DNA of 64,000 nt from Amyloporia xantha (taxonomy: Eukaryota; Basidiomycota; Agaricomycetes; Polyporales; Adustoporiaceae), in NCBI GenBank assembly GCA_036971615.1, contig JAYKKR010000003.1:1178001-1242000 (forward strand), in the 5' to 3' direction. Position numbers and translations under genes: made by a program. The notes under the pieces were generated by a model. The model made no database searches, had not been told where the DNA came from, and saw only the letters and a program-made list of their open reading frames with translations. Position 1 is the first letter of the stretch, and every line of letters begins with the position of its first letter. Below are positions 22,397 to 33,453 of this stretch, piece by piece.

Positions 22397-24154
22397 ATGT
22401 CGTCGACTGCTGCAGCTCAGCAGATCGAGGAGGCTGAAAGAACATAGTAAGTGGTCGTGTTGGATACCTGGTACATGATGACAACTGCCTGGTATCAGTT
22501 TGATTGGGGTTGACTGCTATGTTGCGATACTTGGTAAGCAGCATCCTCTGCTTTTGTGGATAACGGCTAACGGCACACGGCGTACGTCAGCCCTGTTCGC
22601 CTATGATCATCTCCTCATTATAGGTCAAGAGGTTCAGGTCGTCTGGAGCCGCAAACTAACCGGGCCAAGCATCCTGTATATACTCATACGATATCTAATG
22701 ATTCCGTATCTCATGCTCCCGGTCATAATTGATCTCGATAATAACCTCACTTGCGAGGTGGGCTCTTCTCTACCTCCTCGTGTTCCACTGATCTAAGGAT
22801 TACTTTCTGCATAGCCGTGGGTCGTTTGCGTTTCGTGAATTACCTTCTAATGTAAAACGCGCTTTCTAGTGGATATAGCCTCTGGCAGCTGCAAAATGCG
22901 CTAGGCTGCACTGTGTATTTCTTGTGGGCAGGTGAGCGCATATGCTCTTGAGGCCGTATTGTCAGTTATATCCTGTGCTAGTCTTCTCTGCCTTCCGTGT
23001 CTATGCCATTCGAAGCGGCGGTTGGTTTGTACCATTGTTTGTGTTGACAACAGCTCTGGTTCCCACTGCCACGAATATGGTAAGTATTTCTTTCAATGTG
23101 TCCGAGTTTTTTATTGATTGAAACACCCAGTATCGCGCGACGCAAAATGTTTTGCTTGCCGCGCCTCCTCCTACGGACTGTATCCTGACCACAATCACCC
23201 CGATTTCCAGTCAAGATAAGTAAGTCTTGTGCGTTTTTGAAGAGCGCCCGCCAGCCATTGACGCAAGAACAGATGTAAGATGGTACTCTAGATGTCGTCT
23301 GAATTTTATTCATGAATTGTAGTTGCTATCGCTACACGAGTATGCACCATTGCGTCAGAAGCGGCGGTACTAATGGTCACCTGGCGTGCTACGTATCGAA
23401 TCAAAAGAGAGGCAGATATCAATAACGTAAAGGTGTCTGTCTCCACACTGTTGATTCAAGACGGTAAGTCACCACGTGCTGTTACTTGAGATTCTGCGAA
23501 TGCTGAGCGTATTTGGAGATAGGTAGTCTCTACTTCGGGTGAGTTACAGTTACCCGATCACGTCTCATGTATATGCTTAATCAATGCAATTGACTACTCC
23601 GTTCTCAGGGTACTCCTTGCGCTCAACATCGTCGACATGGTATTATGGGTCACGAATGTTCGTTTGTCTTCATCTTTTTACTTGTCAGCCCGTTTAATTC
23701 ATGCTGCGTCTAGATATACCAACGACTGACAGCATTCAGCGAGGTGTCTGTGTCACATTCTATCGTAATTCGTCCTGCCGACTGACGTTGGACTCCCACT
23801 TGCAGGTTTTCGGCAATCCTCCTGTCACGCTTTTTCCTTAACCTCCGACATGCATTCATGTCCTCCGAAGGTACTACATCCTTTTCAGAGATGTCGGAAG
23901 TGCAATTCGCTTCGAGGGTAGTCGCAAACATGGGTGCATCTTTGAGTCATGATGCTACCTTCTTGGGGATAGGAAGTCTGGCTGATATTGACGACTCAGA
24001 GTCCACAGCAGATGATGTGGAAATGATATCACGTGGTAGTGTGTGGGCTTTAGACGATGGTCGAGAGCGGGGGATCGTAGTCGACGAAGAGTGTCCAGAT
24101 GCGACCGGCTTTACGGGAGACCGCTTGGAAGTTCCTGGCCAGGGTGTGAGCTGA
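22397..24154 (+). CDS. DUF6533 multi-pass membrane protein, copy B
   Basis: Paralogue of the gene at 11834-13615, opposite strand. Supported exons: 22397-22446, 22499-22533, 22591-22757, one ending at 22931, 22982-23079, 23131-23219, 23323-23463, 23523-23538, 23609-23657, 23714-23745 and 23806-24154. Motifs: FAYDHLLIIGQEVQVVW, GPSILYILIRYLMIP, FSAFRVYAIRSGG, WFVPLFVLTTALVPTATN, RVCTIASEAAVLMVTW, VDMVLWVTN and SRFLLNLRHAF, then a Ser/Asp/Glu-rich tail. At least seven hydrophobic segments are seen. Two junctions are unresolved: 22758-22869, and 23220-23322, where phase demands a tiny exon; an AG-AT-GT arrangement occurs at the matching place in both copies. Function of the family is unknown. 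Confidence 0.82.
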
Positions 24155-25746
24155 AAAGAGGCACAAAGACCGAGATCTAGCTCTTTCATTAAGGTGAGAG
24201 ACCGTTACGTACGACCTTAGCGAAGACGCAGCTGAATACTATAGGTGCATGGCGGAGTCCCGTACAGTGAAAGGGCTTTAGCAGGAGGAAATCCACTGTC
24301 TTATTGCGTCCTAACATTCGTACCGCTACACGGATAGGTGGGTCCGTATCATTGACGGCGATGTACTGTATGGCGGTCATGCCTACGATTCTGTATGCGT
24401 TACTGAACTTGAACATGGGTGTCCGTTGTTTTCTATTGTTGTATCCGGGATCTTCCCTGTTTGGTGGTAGCAAACTGGGAAGAGAAGTCATTATGTTCTC
24501 GCCCGGCGTTTGCAAAAGCGAAGGCCAAACCACCGCATGCTGATAACCGCTGACAGAACTCGACATCTGAAAGAAACATGCCACCACAGGTACGCACTTA
24601 GATATGAATATAACAAAATAGAGACGAAGATATAGCAGTGATTTGTTTCTACTGACGTGATTGTGGCGAATTCGACCGGTATGGGCCTGAATACACGTCT
24701 AGGATACTAGAAGCTGTCGGGGACCAAACCGCAGAAGACTTCAGCATCCACCTCGTGTTAAGGACCTCGGCGAGCACTTTCGGATCGTGCGTATCATGAG
24801 AGTATGATGCTTGATATCATTGGGCCTTAGCACTTCTATCACCGCGCGCAAGGCCAGATAAGAAGACTTTGCAGAAGCCGGACACCTCACAGCCGGTTAC
24901 CACATGGCTTCTGAACTTTCATATAGGTCCAATTCTCATCCCTCTCGTTTATAATACGACGGAAACCGAGCAGAATGGCGGTGGAAAGGTATTTTAGACT
25001 ATCACACAGGCGGTCGCTTTACACGGTCACATGATTGCCCTAGTGCGGGTCAGTCACGGTGCGCCAGGGTGCGCCACTTGGCAACTGCAAGTACGACCTT
25101 GACCTTGTGATTTTTGTTGGTCCATGCAGCTGGCGGGCCAATGCGACTCCTTATCTTCGTATATCTCCACTGGAATTCTTGAGCTTACAAGAATTCTGCT
25201 GATTCTGCAATCCCTGTATCTGGGTGTTCGAACCTAATAGAACTTCTGCCAAGCGCTATTTCATACCTGTTCGCCTCGAGGTTTGTTCAACTCTTTTGCC
25301 AACACGAACATCACATTTTCAGTGCTTATTCAATTTGCGAACGATGCCACCCCTTCTTGGGTACAAAAAGAGCTCCATTTCTGTATGTCGAAGACGACGT
25401 ACGCGCGCAGCTGCGGCAGTGGTATTCTACAGTCTGTGTCTCCATCTTGTCAACTGTAATCCACCTAGTACCACAATCGCAGTTCCGACTGCTCTCGGAG
25501 CCTGGGAATCCAGCCAATTAGGTGCTGTCATACTGACAGAGGGCTTAGTATTCCTAAGCTTTGCCCTCGTCTAGACAGGAACTGACCGGTGATTAGTACT
25601 TAATGCTACGGAGGAACACAGGAACACAGCACCCCTGATCCTACCCCTACCCCCTATTGCTAGATGTATAAATACGAGGTGTTCCGCTGTCCTCCCATCC
25701 AATCCATAGCGCATCTCCTCACTCTCTTCACGATCCACTTCGAAGA
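24155..25746. other. 1.6-kb spacer before GTPase B
   Basis: No convincing gene. A minus-strand frame with an ATG at 24566 running to 24189 (125 codons) has no domain and no splice partner. A TATAAATA box lies at the right end of the spacer. Confidence 0.4.
25667..25674 (+). promoter_or_regulatory. TATA box of GTPase B
   Basis: TATAAATA, 73 nt upstream of the ATG at 25747, preceded by a C-rich tract (CCTACCCCTACCCCC). Spacing fits a short 5' leader. Confidence 0.55.
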
Positions 25747-26546
25747 ATGTCTACCGTTTTTGAACCTTGGTACATTGTGTAAGTAGTCTCGACGGATATA
25801 TTTGTCTCATGTGTCTCATGTGGTTCATGCTTGCTGATATGCTCTATCTGCAGAGTCTTGGGAGTCATCGGTTCGGGGAGAACGAAGGTCAGCAGCGCAT
25901 TCTTTTGTTGTTAACATCCGAAGCTCATTTAGGTCCTTTGTCCAGTTCATAAATTCAATTACCGGGGAAAATCTTTCAGAAGGGCATACGCACTCTCAGT
26001 GCACAAGGAGTATGCAGACCGCAGAATGTAACTTGGACGGCCAACGCATTGTGTTCATCGATACGCCCGGATTCAACGAAGACGACGTCGTCCCTTTCGC
26101 CAAAATCAAGCGCGAGCTGAAACGCATGTGAGTTTACGTTGTACATCCAGCGTCGTCACACTTCTTACGAATGCCGGTGACGATCTTGCCACCTCAGGAA
26201 GAGAGAAGGCAAGCAAGTGGTCGGCGCAATCTACACCCATCGGGTAGTTGACCACCGAGCTAGCGATGAAGCGCTGAAGCACTTCCAGGTGTTCTGCCAG
26301 CAGTTCGACAACAACGCGATGTCTAACGTGGCGATAGTGACCACTATGTGGAGCCACGTTGGGAGCAGAGAGGACGCTGCAATGCGCCATCAGACCCTCT
26401 GTGCCCATGGCTTTAGGACCGCAATTGACGGTGGCGCAACTGTCTCGGTATACGACGGTGAAAGGGAATCTGCTGAAGCTGTAGTCCGGGCTTTACTGCA
26501 GAGGTCTTCGGGCAGTTTTTCTCTCAGTGCGAGAGCGGCGAACTGA
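25747..26546 (+). CDS. Minimal AIG1-like P-loop GTPase, copy B
   Basis: Four exons (25747-25778, 25854-25887, 25946-26127, 26198-26546) give 198 aa. Exon lengths 32, 34 and 182 nt are identical to those of copy A, and all splice phases match. G1 reads VLGVIGSGRTKFIN, again with Arg for the Walker A Lys. G3 is FIDTPGFNED, followed by VTTMWSHVGS. The C-terminal part (GAIYTHRVVDHRASDEALKH...) continues the G domain, and the frame ends with a short basic tail. By hand alignment, exon 3 is about 70% identical to copy A. There is no membrane segment or extra domain, so the product is likely cytosolic, about 22 kDa. It lies 1.6 kb downstream of DUF6533 copy B, same strand. Confidence 0.88.
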
Positions 26547-27185
26547 GTGGTAGAGCACCTGTATGAATTCTAGCGCGGCTAGAGTTACTGCTCAATTGGT
26601 GGGTGCATCAGTCCATACACTCCCGAGATTCCTTGCTTAGTGGATTCATAGACCACTATCTACAGAATGAATTGTTTCGTTGGTTTATATGTAAGATACA
26701 TTGGGATGGACTATATGTTACCGAGGGTTATGTTATGTGTCCATTTCATCTAATTGACCGCTGTCTGTGATCTTCCGGAGTGCTTTCTGCGACTGCTCGA
26801 AGGGTAAGTATCATTTAACGGTGGATCATCGCAACCTTCTGTCCTGCTCATCCCGTGAGACCCAGCCCGAGCCAGCAATCGTCAAATGTGAGCGTGCCGA
26901 GTGAATGTCCCCACTGCGTACCTCCATCTTCTGGTAAACAGCTAAGATCTTTCGTAATTTTCATCATCCCCCGTATTCTGACCGTGCATTATCTTTACTG
27001 GGGTACATGCTCAGACAACATTATGTGGCAACCAATAGGTCAAGTCTAAGAGGTTTATTCGACTACGTTGAACGGCCTCACACAACACTGTATGAAAGTA
27101 TGGCGATGATTAAACCAGGTGATATAATTTCGATCCAGTCTTATTCTATCTCATGAGGGCTCCTGAAAGGTCGATATTTCTCGTA
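26547..27185. other. Intergenic, nothing recognised
   Basis: The 3' flanks of GTPase B and the convergent DUF2945 gene. No domain-bearing frame is seen. Confidence 0.5.
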
Positions 27186-27580
27186 TCATTCACTATTTTT
27201 CACTTCATTCAACTCATGCGCCAATTTGACGACGTCATTCTTGAATACTGTCAGAACACTTGCACTAAGCAACAACAGTGGTCTGCACTTACCCCGTCTC
27301 GAGATATTTTGACGGCGGGATCACCCTCCCTTGCGGTGCGGCTGACAGTATTTCCCTGTTGTTCTAGATCAGCTAAAGTGAGACGTCAAATTGAATGTGA
27401 GCATGCCTTGTTACTAGTGACCTCTGCTTTGCCTTCTTCTACGATTTCTGCTATTTTTCCAGAGGGGTTTCCGCTTCCCCAACGCCAACTTCAATGGACA
27501 CTCAATCATTTGATGTGTGTATAGTGAGGAAAGGAGTTTACGTACGAGACGTCCTGTCCTTCCTTCAACTTGTCGGCCAT
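27186..27580 (-). CDS. Small DUF2945 (HVA1 TUDOR-type) protein
   Basis: Four tiny exons (27580-27546, 27488-27407, 27355-27293, 27239-27186) give 77 aa, a complete DUF2945 domain. Segments are MADKLKEGQDVSW, GSGNPSGKIAEIVEEG, AEVTSNKGNTVSRT, GDPAVKISRDGNDVV and the closing helix KLAHELNEV. The family is also called hypervirulence-associated TUDOR domain, a small beta-barrel fold of unclear function in fungi and bacteria. The second intron starts with GC rather than GT (AAG|GCATGC). I accept it because the only GT alternatives drop the conserved VTSNK. Exon 1 is 35 nt, so the gene is easy to miss. Confidence 0.85.
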
Positions 27581-28627
27581 TGTGACAATCGTATTGATGG
27601 TAAGCAAGTTGGGGGAAGATGGGTGTTCGGAGATGGGGTGTGCGTACCTGTGTCCCGTCTTTTATGTTGGATTCCGGCCCACTGACATCATCAACTTCAT
27701 TGCCTGGAACGACAGCTATGCTTCTTCTGTCGGACGTTAGAAGCCAGCTCCAAACGACACAGGTCGGACCTAAGAGACCTTCTCTCGATCGACAATCATC
27801 CACGTGCTACTGCCCTATAGGCAGTCCTGGTATTTTCTTAGACACGCACAAATGAACATCGGCTTGACATACCACCGGCCACGACGGTGAAACTGCAAAG
27901 GTATCCAGGACTGACACCTTTTTCATGCTCCATTTTCGTACATTCCAAACTCACATGATAGTAAGTGGGTGTTATTTCTTCATGTCAGCTTCCACGAAAT
28001 AGAATCATACTCCTCAACAACTCCATGTCATGATGCCGCCATCTTCCGGGGTGTGCTCGAATTCTACGGATAGGTAAGATGCTTGGAGTCAAAAACGGAA
28101 GTCGAGACCCTGAATTCGTTGCGATCATGTCGGCTATTTTGAACCTCACAATAGATACGAAGTAAAAATGTATCGCACATCGAGAATGACAGTCGACGCA
28201 CCAACGGACCATTGACAAGCAGATGTGCAACGACAGGATAAGGTAATGGTACAGTTCCTGCGGTAAATGCTTCGTAAGAATATAGAGAAGACGATGCTTC
28301 GGAAGGGGGTGCTCCGACGTCACACAACATATCCGCGTTTGTGTATGGTTCGGCGCAGGTAGACTCATACGACTTCAGTCCTTTCCGTCCTGTCCAACCG
28401 TGCCCTCAGCGCTGCATCAGGCAACGGCCGCTGTGAATATCAGTCAAAACCGACCTACCTATAAACATGCTAATGATAGGACTTGCCTTCGTGGAGTGGA
28501 AACAGCAATTGTGATAGCTAACCCTCACCACAGTTCCGCAGCACTTGGTGCATCCTCTATAGGTGGTAGCGGATCCCTGATGATGACTCGTATTTAGCTC
28601 ATAAAACTGGTACTTTGTCCACCGGAC
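27581..28627. other. Intergenic, possible DUF6533-like remnant
   Basis: A minus-strand frame at 28368-27985 contains RLLYILTKHLP followed by a hydrophobic stretch and a tryptophan-cysteine pair, faintly like the second segment of DUF6533 proteins. I could not chain it into a gene. No other feature is seen. Confidence 0.25.
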
Positions 28628-30265
28628 CTACACAGGCTGGTACGTAAAAGATTCAACTGCAGCGCCGAGCTTCTCCAGTAACTCGGTGTTCGCGGGTTTC
28701 TCCCCTACGAGATATTGAAGACATAGCTTCTCGAAGGGTTTAGCTCGCGTCGCACGTGAGTCGAGAAAGTCGAGGATCCATTGCAACAACGCGTCGTTCA
28801 TCTCGATATATGACAACGTGACTTCTTCCAACAAGGGACACTTATCCCGGTCTTCCAAACTCGATGCCGAGGGAAAGCTTAGTTCTTGCAGCATCGCTCG
28901 AAGCGTGAGATTTTGTTCTGGCATCACAGAAGAGCCTACATGAAGGCAGCGCAAGTGGGGAAGTCGGTTGAAAATATGGTTCCATTGAAGCTGGTGATTA
29001 AGGTCACCAACGATTTGCAGGTTTGCGACGGGGGAGGAAGAGAAGACATCCGCAAGTTCGGCAACTGCCTCGGGAAAGTAACCAGACAGATCTGGTTGAC
29101 TTGGGCTGTAAAATTTTACAGACAGTGAAGGTCGCAATGAGTCGGGATTGCCATGATAAGCCCTCAGGATATACTGGTTGTGTGTGACGATCAGGATGAT
29201 GCTCTGGACGTCTACTAGCACAGAGAGGCTCTTGAATCTATTAGGTTGTAGCACACATGCCAGCGTGCCGACGGCATGTGGAATATGATCAGGAGGGACT
29301 TTACAGATGAGGTCAATGAAAGCAGTGGCCGGTATGTTGAACATCGCAAGGGTGGTTGATACGGCAACCATATTATGGTCCAAAGTCAATGTACACAGAT
29401 GTGGAAGCGATATTTGATCGTCCGGCGGGTGAAAATCGGCCGAAATGATGGGACCACAGGACGATACGACAAGATGTTCCAGCTTCGGACAAGCTTTCAG
29501 AACAGCTTCAAAGTCATTCACAGAATAGGCGATGCGATATAGATTGGCGGTGTTCAAAGGCCCCCAAAACTCCAAACGACGAAGATTGGAGCAGAGGCTT
29601 GGTGCCAAATGCGAATAGACGCCGTTGAGTATGAGCGAGCGTAGGTTGGGCAATATGTCAGCAGTAGGCGTCGAATACGGTTTCATGATACGCGGACGGC
29701 TTGGATCGTATCGTATTTCAAGAGATTTCAACTCTACCATGGGGAACGACAGGGAAGAGAAGAATTCGCGCAGGGAGTTGCGCGGTACGGTCCAGCTAAG
29801 GCTGCGTATGCGGCTGGCGTGCTGCGAGATAGTATCCATCACAGCGAGGACATTCGACACATGCCTAGAAGTAATGATGCTGACCATGGTGCCTCTGGAA
29901 TATTCCAAACAATGCTTCACATAAGCCATGTCTTTGGAAGCATCAATGTCGCACCAGAGACTCGCCGTGGTAAGAGCCACTGCACGCCATGTGAGACATA
30001 CGTGTGATACCAGGAGCCACGGAAATATGCTCTTGTCGCTGATGTCTATGAGTATTTGGAATATTTCGGCGAGGAGTTCGTCAGGGATACGATTGACCAG
30101 GAGCAAGGAATTGTGCAGTTGATGTAGAGATAACAGATAATTTTGGGTGGTCAGCGACCTTGCAATGCTCCAGTTACGCATTTCCCGGTTCGACAAGCCT
30201 GCCAGAGAAGCTTGATCATCGACAGGTAGTCTCTGAAAATATCCTTGGGAAAAGATATCCGCCAT
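28628..30265 (-). CDS. F-box protein, intronless, 545 aa
   Basis: Single-exon gene starting with ATG at 30265. After a helical N-terminus (YFQRLPVDDQASLAGLSNREM) comes an F-box at about residues 58-105: VNRIPDELLAEIFQI, SHVCLTWRAVAL and ASLWCDID. The rest is a degenerate leucine-rich-like region with repeated 'LPxLRxLxL' segments, for example LPHLCTLTLDHN. F-box proteins join SCF ubiquitin ligases through SKP1; the substrate is unknown. The protein is clearly related to the gene at 47820-49559 and to the pseudogene at 44600-46654 (same N-terminus, same closing 'AAVESFTYQPV'-type end). Such lineage-specific expansions are typical of Agaricomycetes. Confidence 0.9.
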   Translation of the reverse strand: MADIFSQGYFQRLPVDDQASLAGLSNREMRNWSIARSLTTQNYLLSLHQLHNSLLLVNRIPDELLAEIFQILIDISDKSIFPWLLVSHVCLTWRAVALTTASLWCDIDASKDMAYVKHCLEYSRGTMVSIITSRHVSNVLAVMDTISQHASRIRSLSWTVPRNSLREFFSSLSFPMVELKSLEIRYDPSRPRIMKPYSTPTADILPNLRSLILNGVYSHLAPSLCSNLRRLEFWGPLNTANLYRIAYSVNDFEAVLKACPKLEHLVVSSCGPIISADFHPPDDQISLPHLCTLTLDHNMVAVSTTLAMFNIPATAFIDLICKVPPDHIPHAVGTLACVLQPNRFKSLSVLVDVQSIILIVTHNQYILRAYHGNPDSLRPSLSVKFYSPSQPDLSGYFPEAVAELADVFSSSPVANLQIVGDLNHQLQWNHIFNRLPHLRCLHVGSSVMPEQNLTLRAMLQELSFPSASSLEDRDKCPLLEEVTLSYIEMNDALLQWILDFLDSRATRAKPFEKLCLQYLVGEKPANTELLEKLGAAVESFTYQPV

Positions 30266-30834
30266 TTTCCGGTTTTATGTGGTCGGTTATAGCGTTAAAC
30301 GAAGTTTATAAAGCCACCAGCGGGACTTTTTATGATCATGGATGGTTCGGTTGTGAAATATGCTCGAGCAAAATAAAGGGCACACTCACAAGGATGCACT
30401 CGATGATACGAAAGGTATCCACTCGTACGCCTACAGCGGCCTTCCTCCTATTAGTACCTTTCACCGGCTTGGAAAGAGAAAATAAAGCCTACTGCGAGGA
30501 ATGTGTCTCTTCCAAGCCTCGATTGTAGTCGAAATAATAGGAGCGATGAAACACGCGTGGAAAAAACCCATATTTGGAAGGTATTCATCACTGGCTGCAG
30601 TCGTCTAAGGTCTTCACCTCTACGTCCAACAAAATATACCGACAAAGAGACTGGCTCAGCTACCGCTTCGCTTCCTTGTCGTCACCGAGAAGAAAACGGT
30701 CAGTTTACCTGTTTATGTGGATAATTCCATGAGCAATTCTGATGGGAGGACGATTGATGCGGACACCAGAAGCGAGCGTAGAATTGCAGCCGATTTCCAT
30801 ATACCCAACCACCTTGTCCTGACCATTTGCTGCG
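30266..30834. other. Divergent promoter region
   Basis: This region separates the divergent F-box and PXR1 genes. No other gene is recognised. Confidence 0.5.
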
Positions 30835-32590
30835 ATGGGACTCTCAGGCAGGAAAATCAAACAACGTATCCCCGCTGACCCTCGAAACTTGTCATGGGCG
30901 AACGGTATGTGCGCTGTGGCTGATGGGTTTCATTAAGGTTGACTGGTCTACATGACAGATGCCAATAAGTTCGGTACATCTTATCTTCAAAAGTTCGGAT
31001 GGGACTCTTCCGTTGGTCTAGGTCCATCTGGCGAGGGACGCACAAAACATATATCTGTATACCAGAAACTGGACATGCTCGGCATAGGGGCAGATCACAG
31101 GAACAATGAAGACGGGACGGCTTGGAAGCAGGGTAGAGATTATGAAAATCTGCTGCGCAGATTGAACGAGAGCACCGGGAAGGAGGTCGATGAAGAAGCG
31201 GTTATGAAGGTAGATGGGTTCGTTCGGCCTGCCTCAGCCATGGAGTCGGATGAGCTACAAACGGATGGGCAAAAGGAACCTCATGAGGAGACCGAGGAGA
31301 AACGGAAGAGCAAGAAGAGGAAACACCACAAGGGAGACGGTGTTGAGGCTGACGACGATGACAGAAAAGACAAGAAGAAACGAAAGGCGGGCGACGATGG
31401 TGCAGCGAGAGATGAGAAGAAACATAAAAAGGAGAATAAACGAAAGCACCGCAATAACGCGACGGAAGGCGATTACCCTGTATTAAACAAACCCTTGTCC
31501 GACTCGGATCCTGGTCCTACGGTAGAAGCGCGCTCCAACGCTATTCCTGCTATTGTCCCTCGTCCGTACGTCCGTTTCTATTCACTACATTTGACATTCT
31601 CGGGGAGGGCGTTATGCGTCGCATATCTCTTATTGAGCCATAAAGTTTCAATTCGCCCGGTTTCAGTTTGCGTGGCACATGTAACATTCTCATGCTGATC
31701 AGCGGCTCTTCTCCCACGTCTCTAGCTTGCGTGCGCATCGTGCACGTCACATCGCTTCCAAAGGTCTTGCGTCAAAATCGTCCGTGGCAATTTCCGAAAT
31801 TCTTGGCATCGCCTCATCCTCTGTCATCACTACCACGTCCTCTTTTGCAACTTCTTCGATCTCGACTCCTGCTACCCTAACCGATCCCTCTGCACCTGAC
31901 ACTACGGGTTCTTCCTCCGAACTCAAGTTACAAGACTTGACGACTTCGGCGAAGAGTGTCATGGATTATTTCCGTGAAAAGCTCGCTGCCAAGAGCAATC
32001 GAACGGCGGCCGTCTCAGATATCACACATACTTTCGTGACCACCCTCACGCCTGAGAATGACGACTATGATGATCGTCCTAGGGGAGGATTAGGAGCCTC
32101 AAAGATACAGACGACCGAAACCGAGGCCCACGGTTATGAAGATCGGCCAAGGTTCGGCCTGGGCTCCGCATCGAGGGTAGTAGAGCCGGGCTCACCGACC
32201 TCGGGCGCGCCTGAGCATGATACCGCAGTCCATCCGACGAAGGAGGCTGATGACAATTTATCCGAGAGCGCCGGCGTGCAACGCAAGAAAAGCAAGAAGA
32301 GTAAGAAGAGCAGGCGACGAGGGGACTCGGATGACGTTGCTAATGCTGGCGAATCCGCCGGGGCCGTTATCAGCGAGGATGCGCCGGCTTCTACGGACAC
32401 TGATGCTCAGGCGACGACAAAACGAAAGAAAAGGGATAAGACCAAATCGCGAGAGAAGGACAATCAGACAGATGTAGTGAGCGATGTGCGATCGACCGAG
32501 GCAGTCCCGCCCGATGCGTTGACTACTAGTAAAGAGGAGTCACAGAAGTCGAAGAAGCGGGACAAAAGAAAGCGGGAAGGTATATCCTAA
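30835..32590 (+). CDS. PXR1: PXR1/PINX1-like G-patch nucleolar protein
   Basis: Three exons (30835-30904, 30959-31565, 31726-32590) encode 513 aa. The N-terminus has the family signature: MGLSGRKIKQRIPADPRNLSW, then a G-patch DANKFGTSYLQKFGWDSSVGLGPSG...GIGAD and YENLLRRLNE. Long lysine/glutamate tracts follow (KKRKHHKGD, DKKKRKAGDD). The third exon opens with LRAHRARHIASKGLASK, the conserved 'RHRARHI' motif of PINX1 proteins, which fixed the acceptor at 31725. Two 'YxDRPRxGLG' repeats (about residues 305-345) and more Lys-rich blocks close the protein. The yeast homologue works in pre-rRNA/snoRNA processing by stimulating Prp43 and in telomerase control. A nucleolar role is transferred from that. 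Confidence 0.9.
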
Positions 32591-33453
32591 CATGATTTTT
32601 TCCTGGGTACGATTGTTACTCGTGTGTTCATGTATTTACGATATTTACGGATCTGCGTCATAAAAGTCAATTGTGAGTTGCCCTGAGACAAGGTTTGAAA
32701 CGCCATCGGACTGGTCTCCCTGAGAAGAATATTAATTATGCGCTAAGATTGATGAGTAGCATTAGACCCCTCTGATTGATTTACCGCGCACAATATATGG
32801 CTGCATCTTGTAAAATGTCTCTCTTAGTCACAGTCCTTTACAGACTTGAGTGCCATTGGTTCCGGCCTTCATAATCCGATAAACTAACGTAGCATGCAGG
32901 TGACATCTCTTCAGTGAACGATAGGCAACAGCTCACGTTTCACGCTAGCATCGGTTTCACATCCCGGTCGTGGGCCCGATTAAGAGTGCAAAGCGCTAGC
33001 GGTGCAGAAGACGCTTAAGTCGGTGCAAGGGACCCGAAGAAGCCACGCTTATAGAGCTGTGTCAATTTCTCGCCGCTCCGGGTTGGAGCAATTAGCACAC
33101 CGATGTACTACGCCGACTAGATCTGCGTCATAATAGTTTTCTCGGCCGTCAACTGGCGGCTACTTTTCGGACGCAGTATCTGGCATTGATATATGTAGCA
33201 ATATTGAAAAACTGGTATAACACTTTACCCCATGACTGTACTCGTACAACACTATATACATGTACACTACCCATAAATCGTGCGACCAAATCGTTCCTTA
33301 TAGCTATCCTCGTAAGCAGGGTATCATGCCGTAAACCATCAAATTAAATCAACCCAAGACCGCAACCATTCATCAATGACATATTTAGACGTTAGCACGA
33401 AGACGACCGTCACCGCATTGCACTCGTGCGGCAAATAAAGATGACACCAGATG
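32591..33453. other. Convergent 3' flanks, nothing recognised
   Basis: About 860 bp between the stop codons of two convergent genes. It is AT-rich with no coding signal and is presumably both 3' UTRs. Confidence 0.5.

Noticed and set aside
24189..24566. 125-codon minus-strand frame after DUF6533 B
   Set aside because: An ATG is present, but there is no domain, no exon partner and no counterpart at copy A.
25190..25240. GGTGTTCGAACC-like tRNA T-arm; also GGTTCAAATC near 63697
   Set aside because: The T-stem does not pair, and no acceptor or anticodon arm is present in either place. No tRNA or rRNA gene was found in the window.
11834..26546. Simple inverted segmental duplication of the DUF6533/GTPase block
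   Set aside because: Gene order in plus coordinates is the same in both copies while strands are reversed, which a single inverted duplication cannot give.
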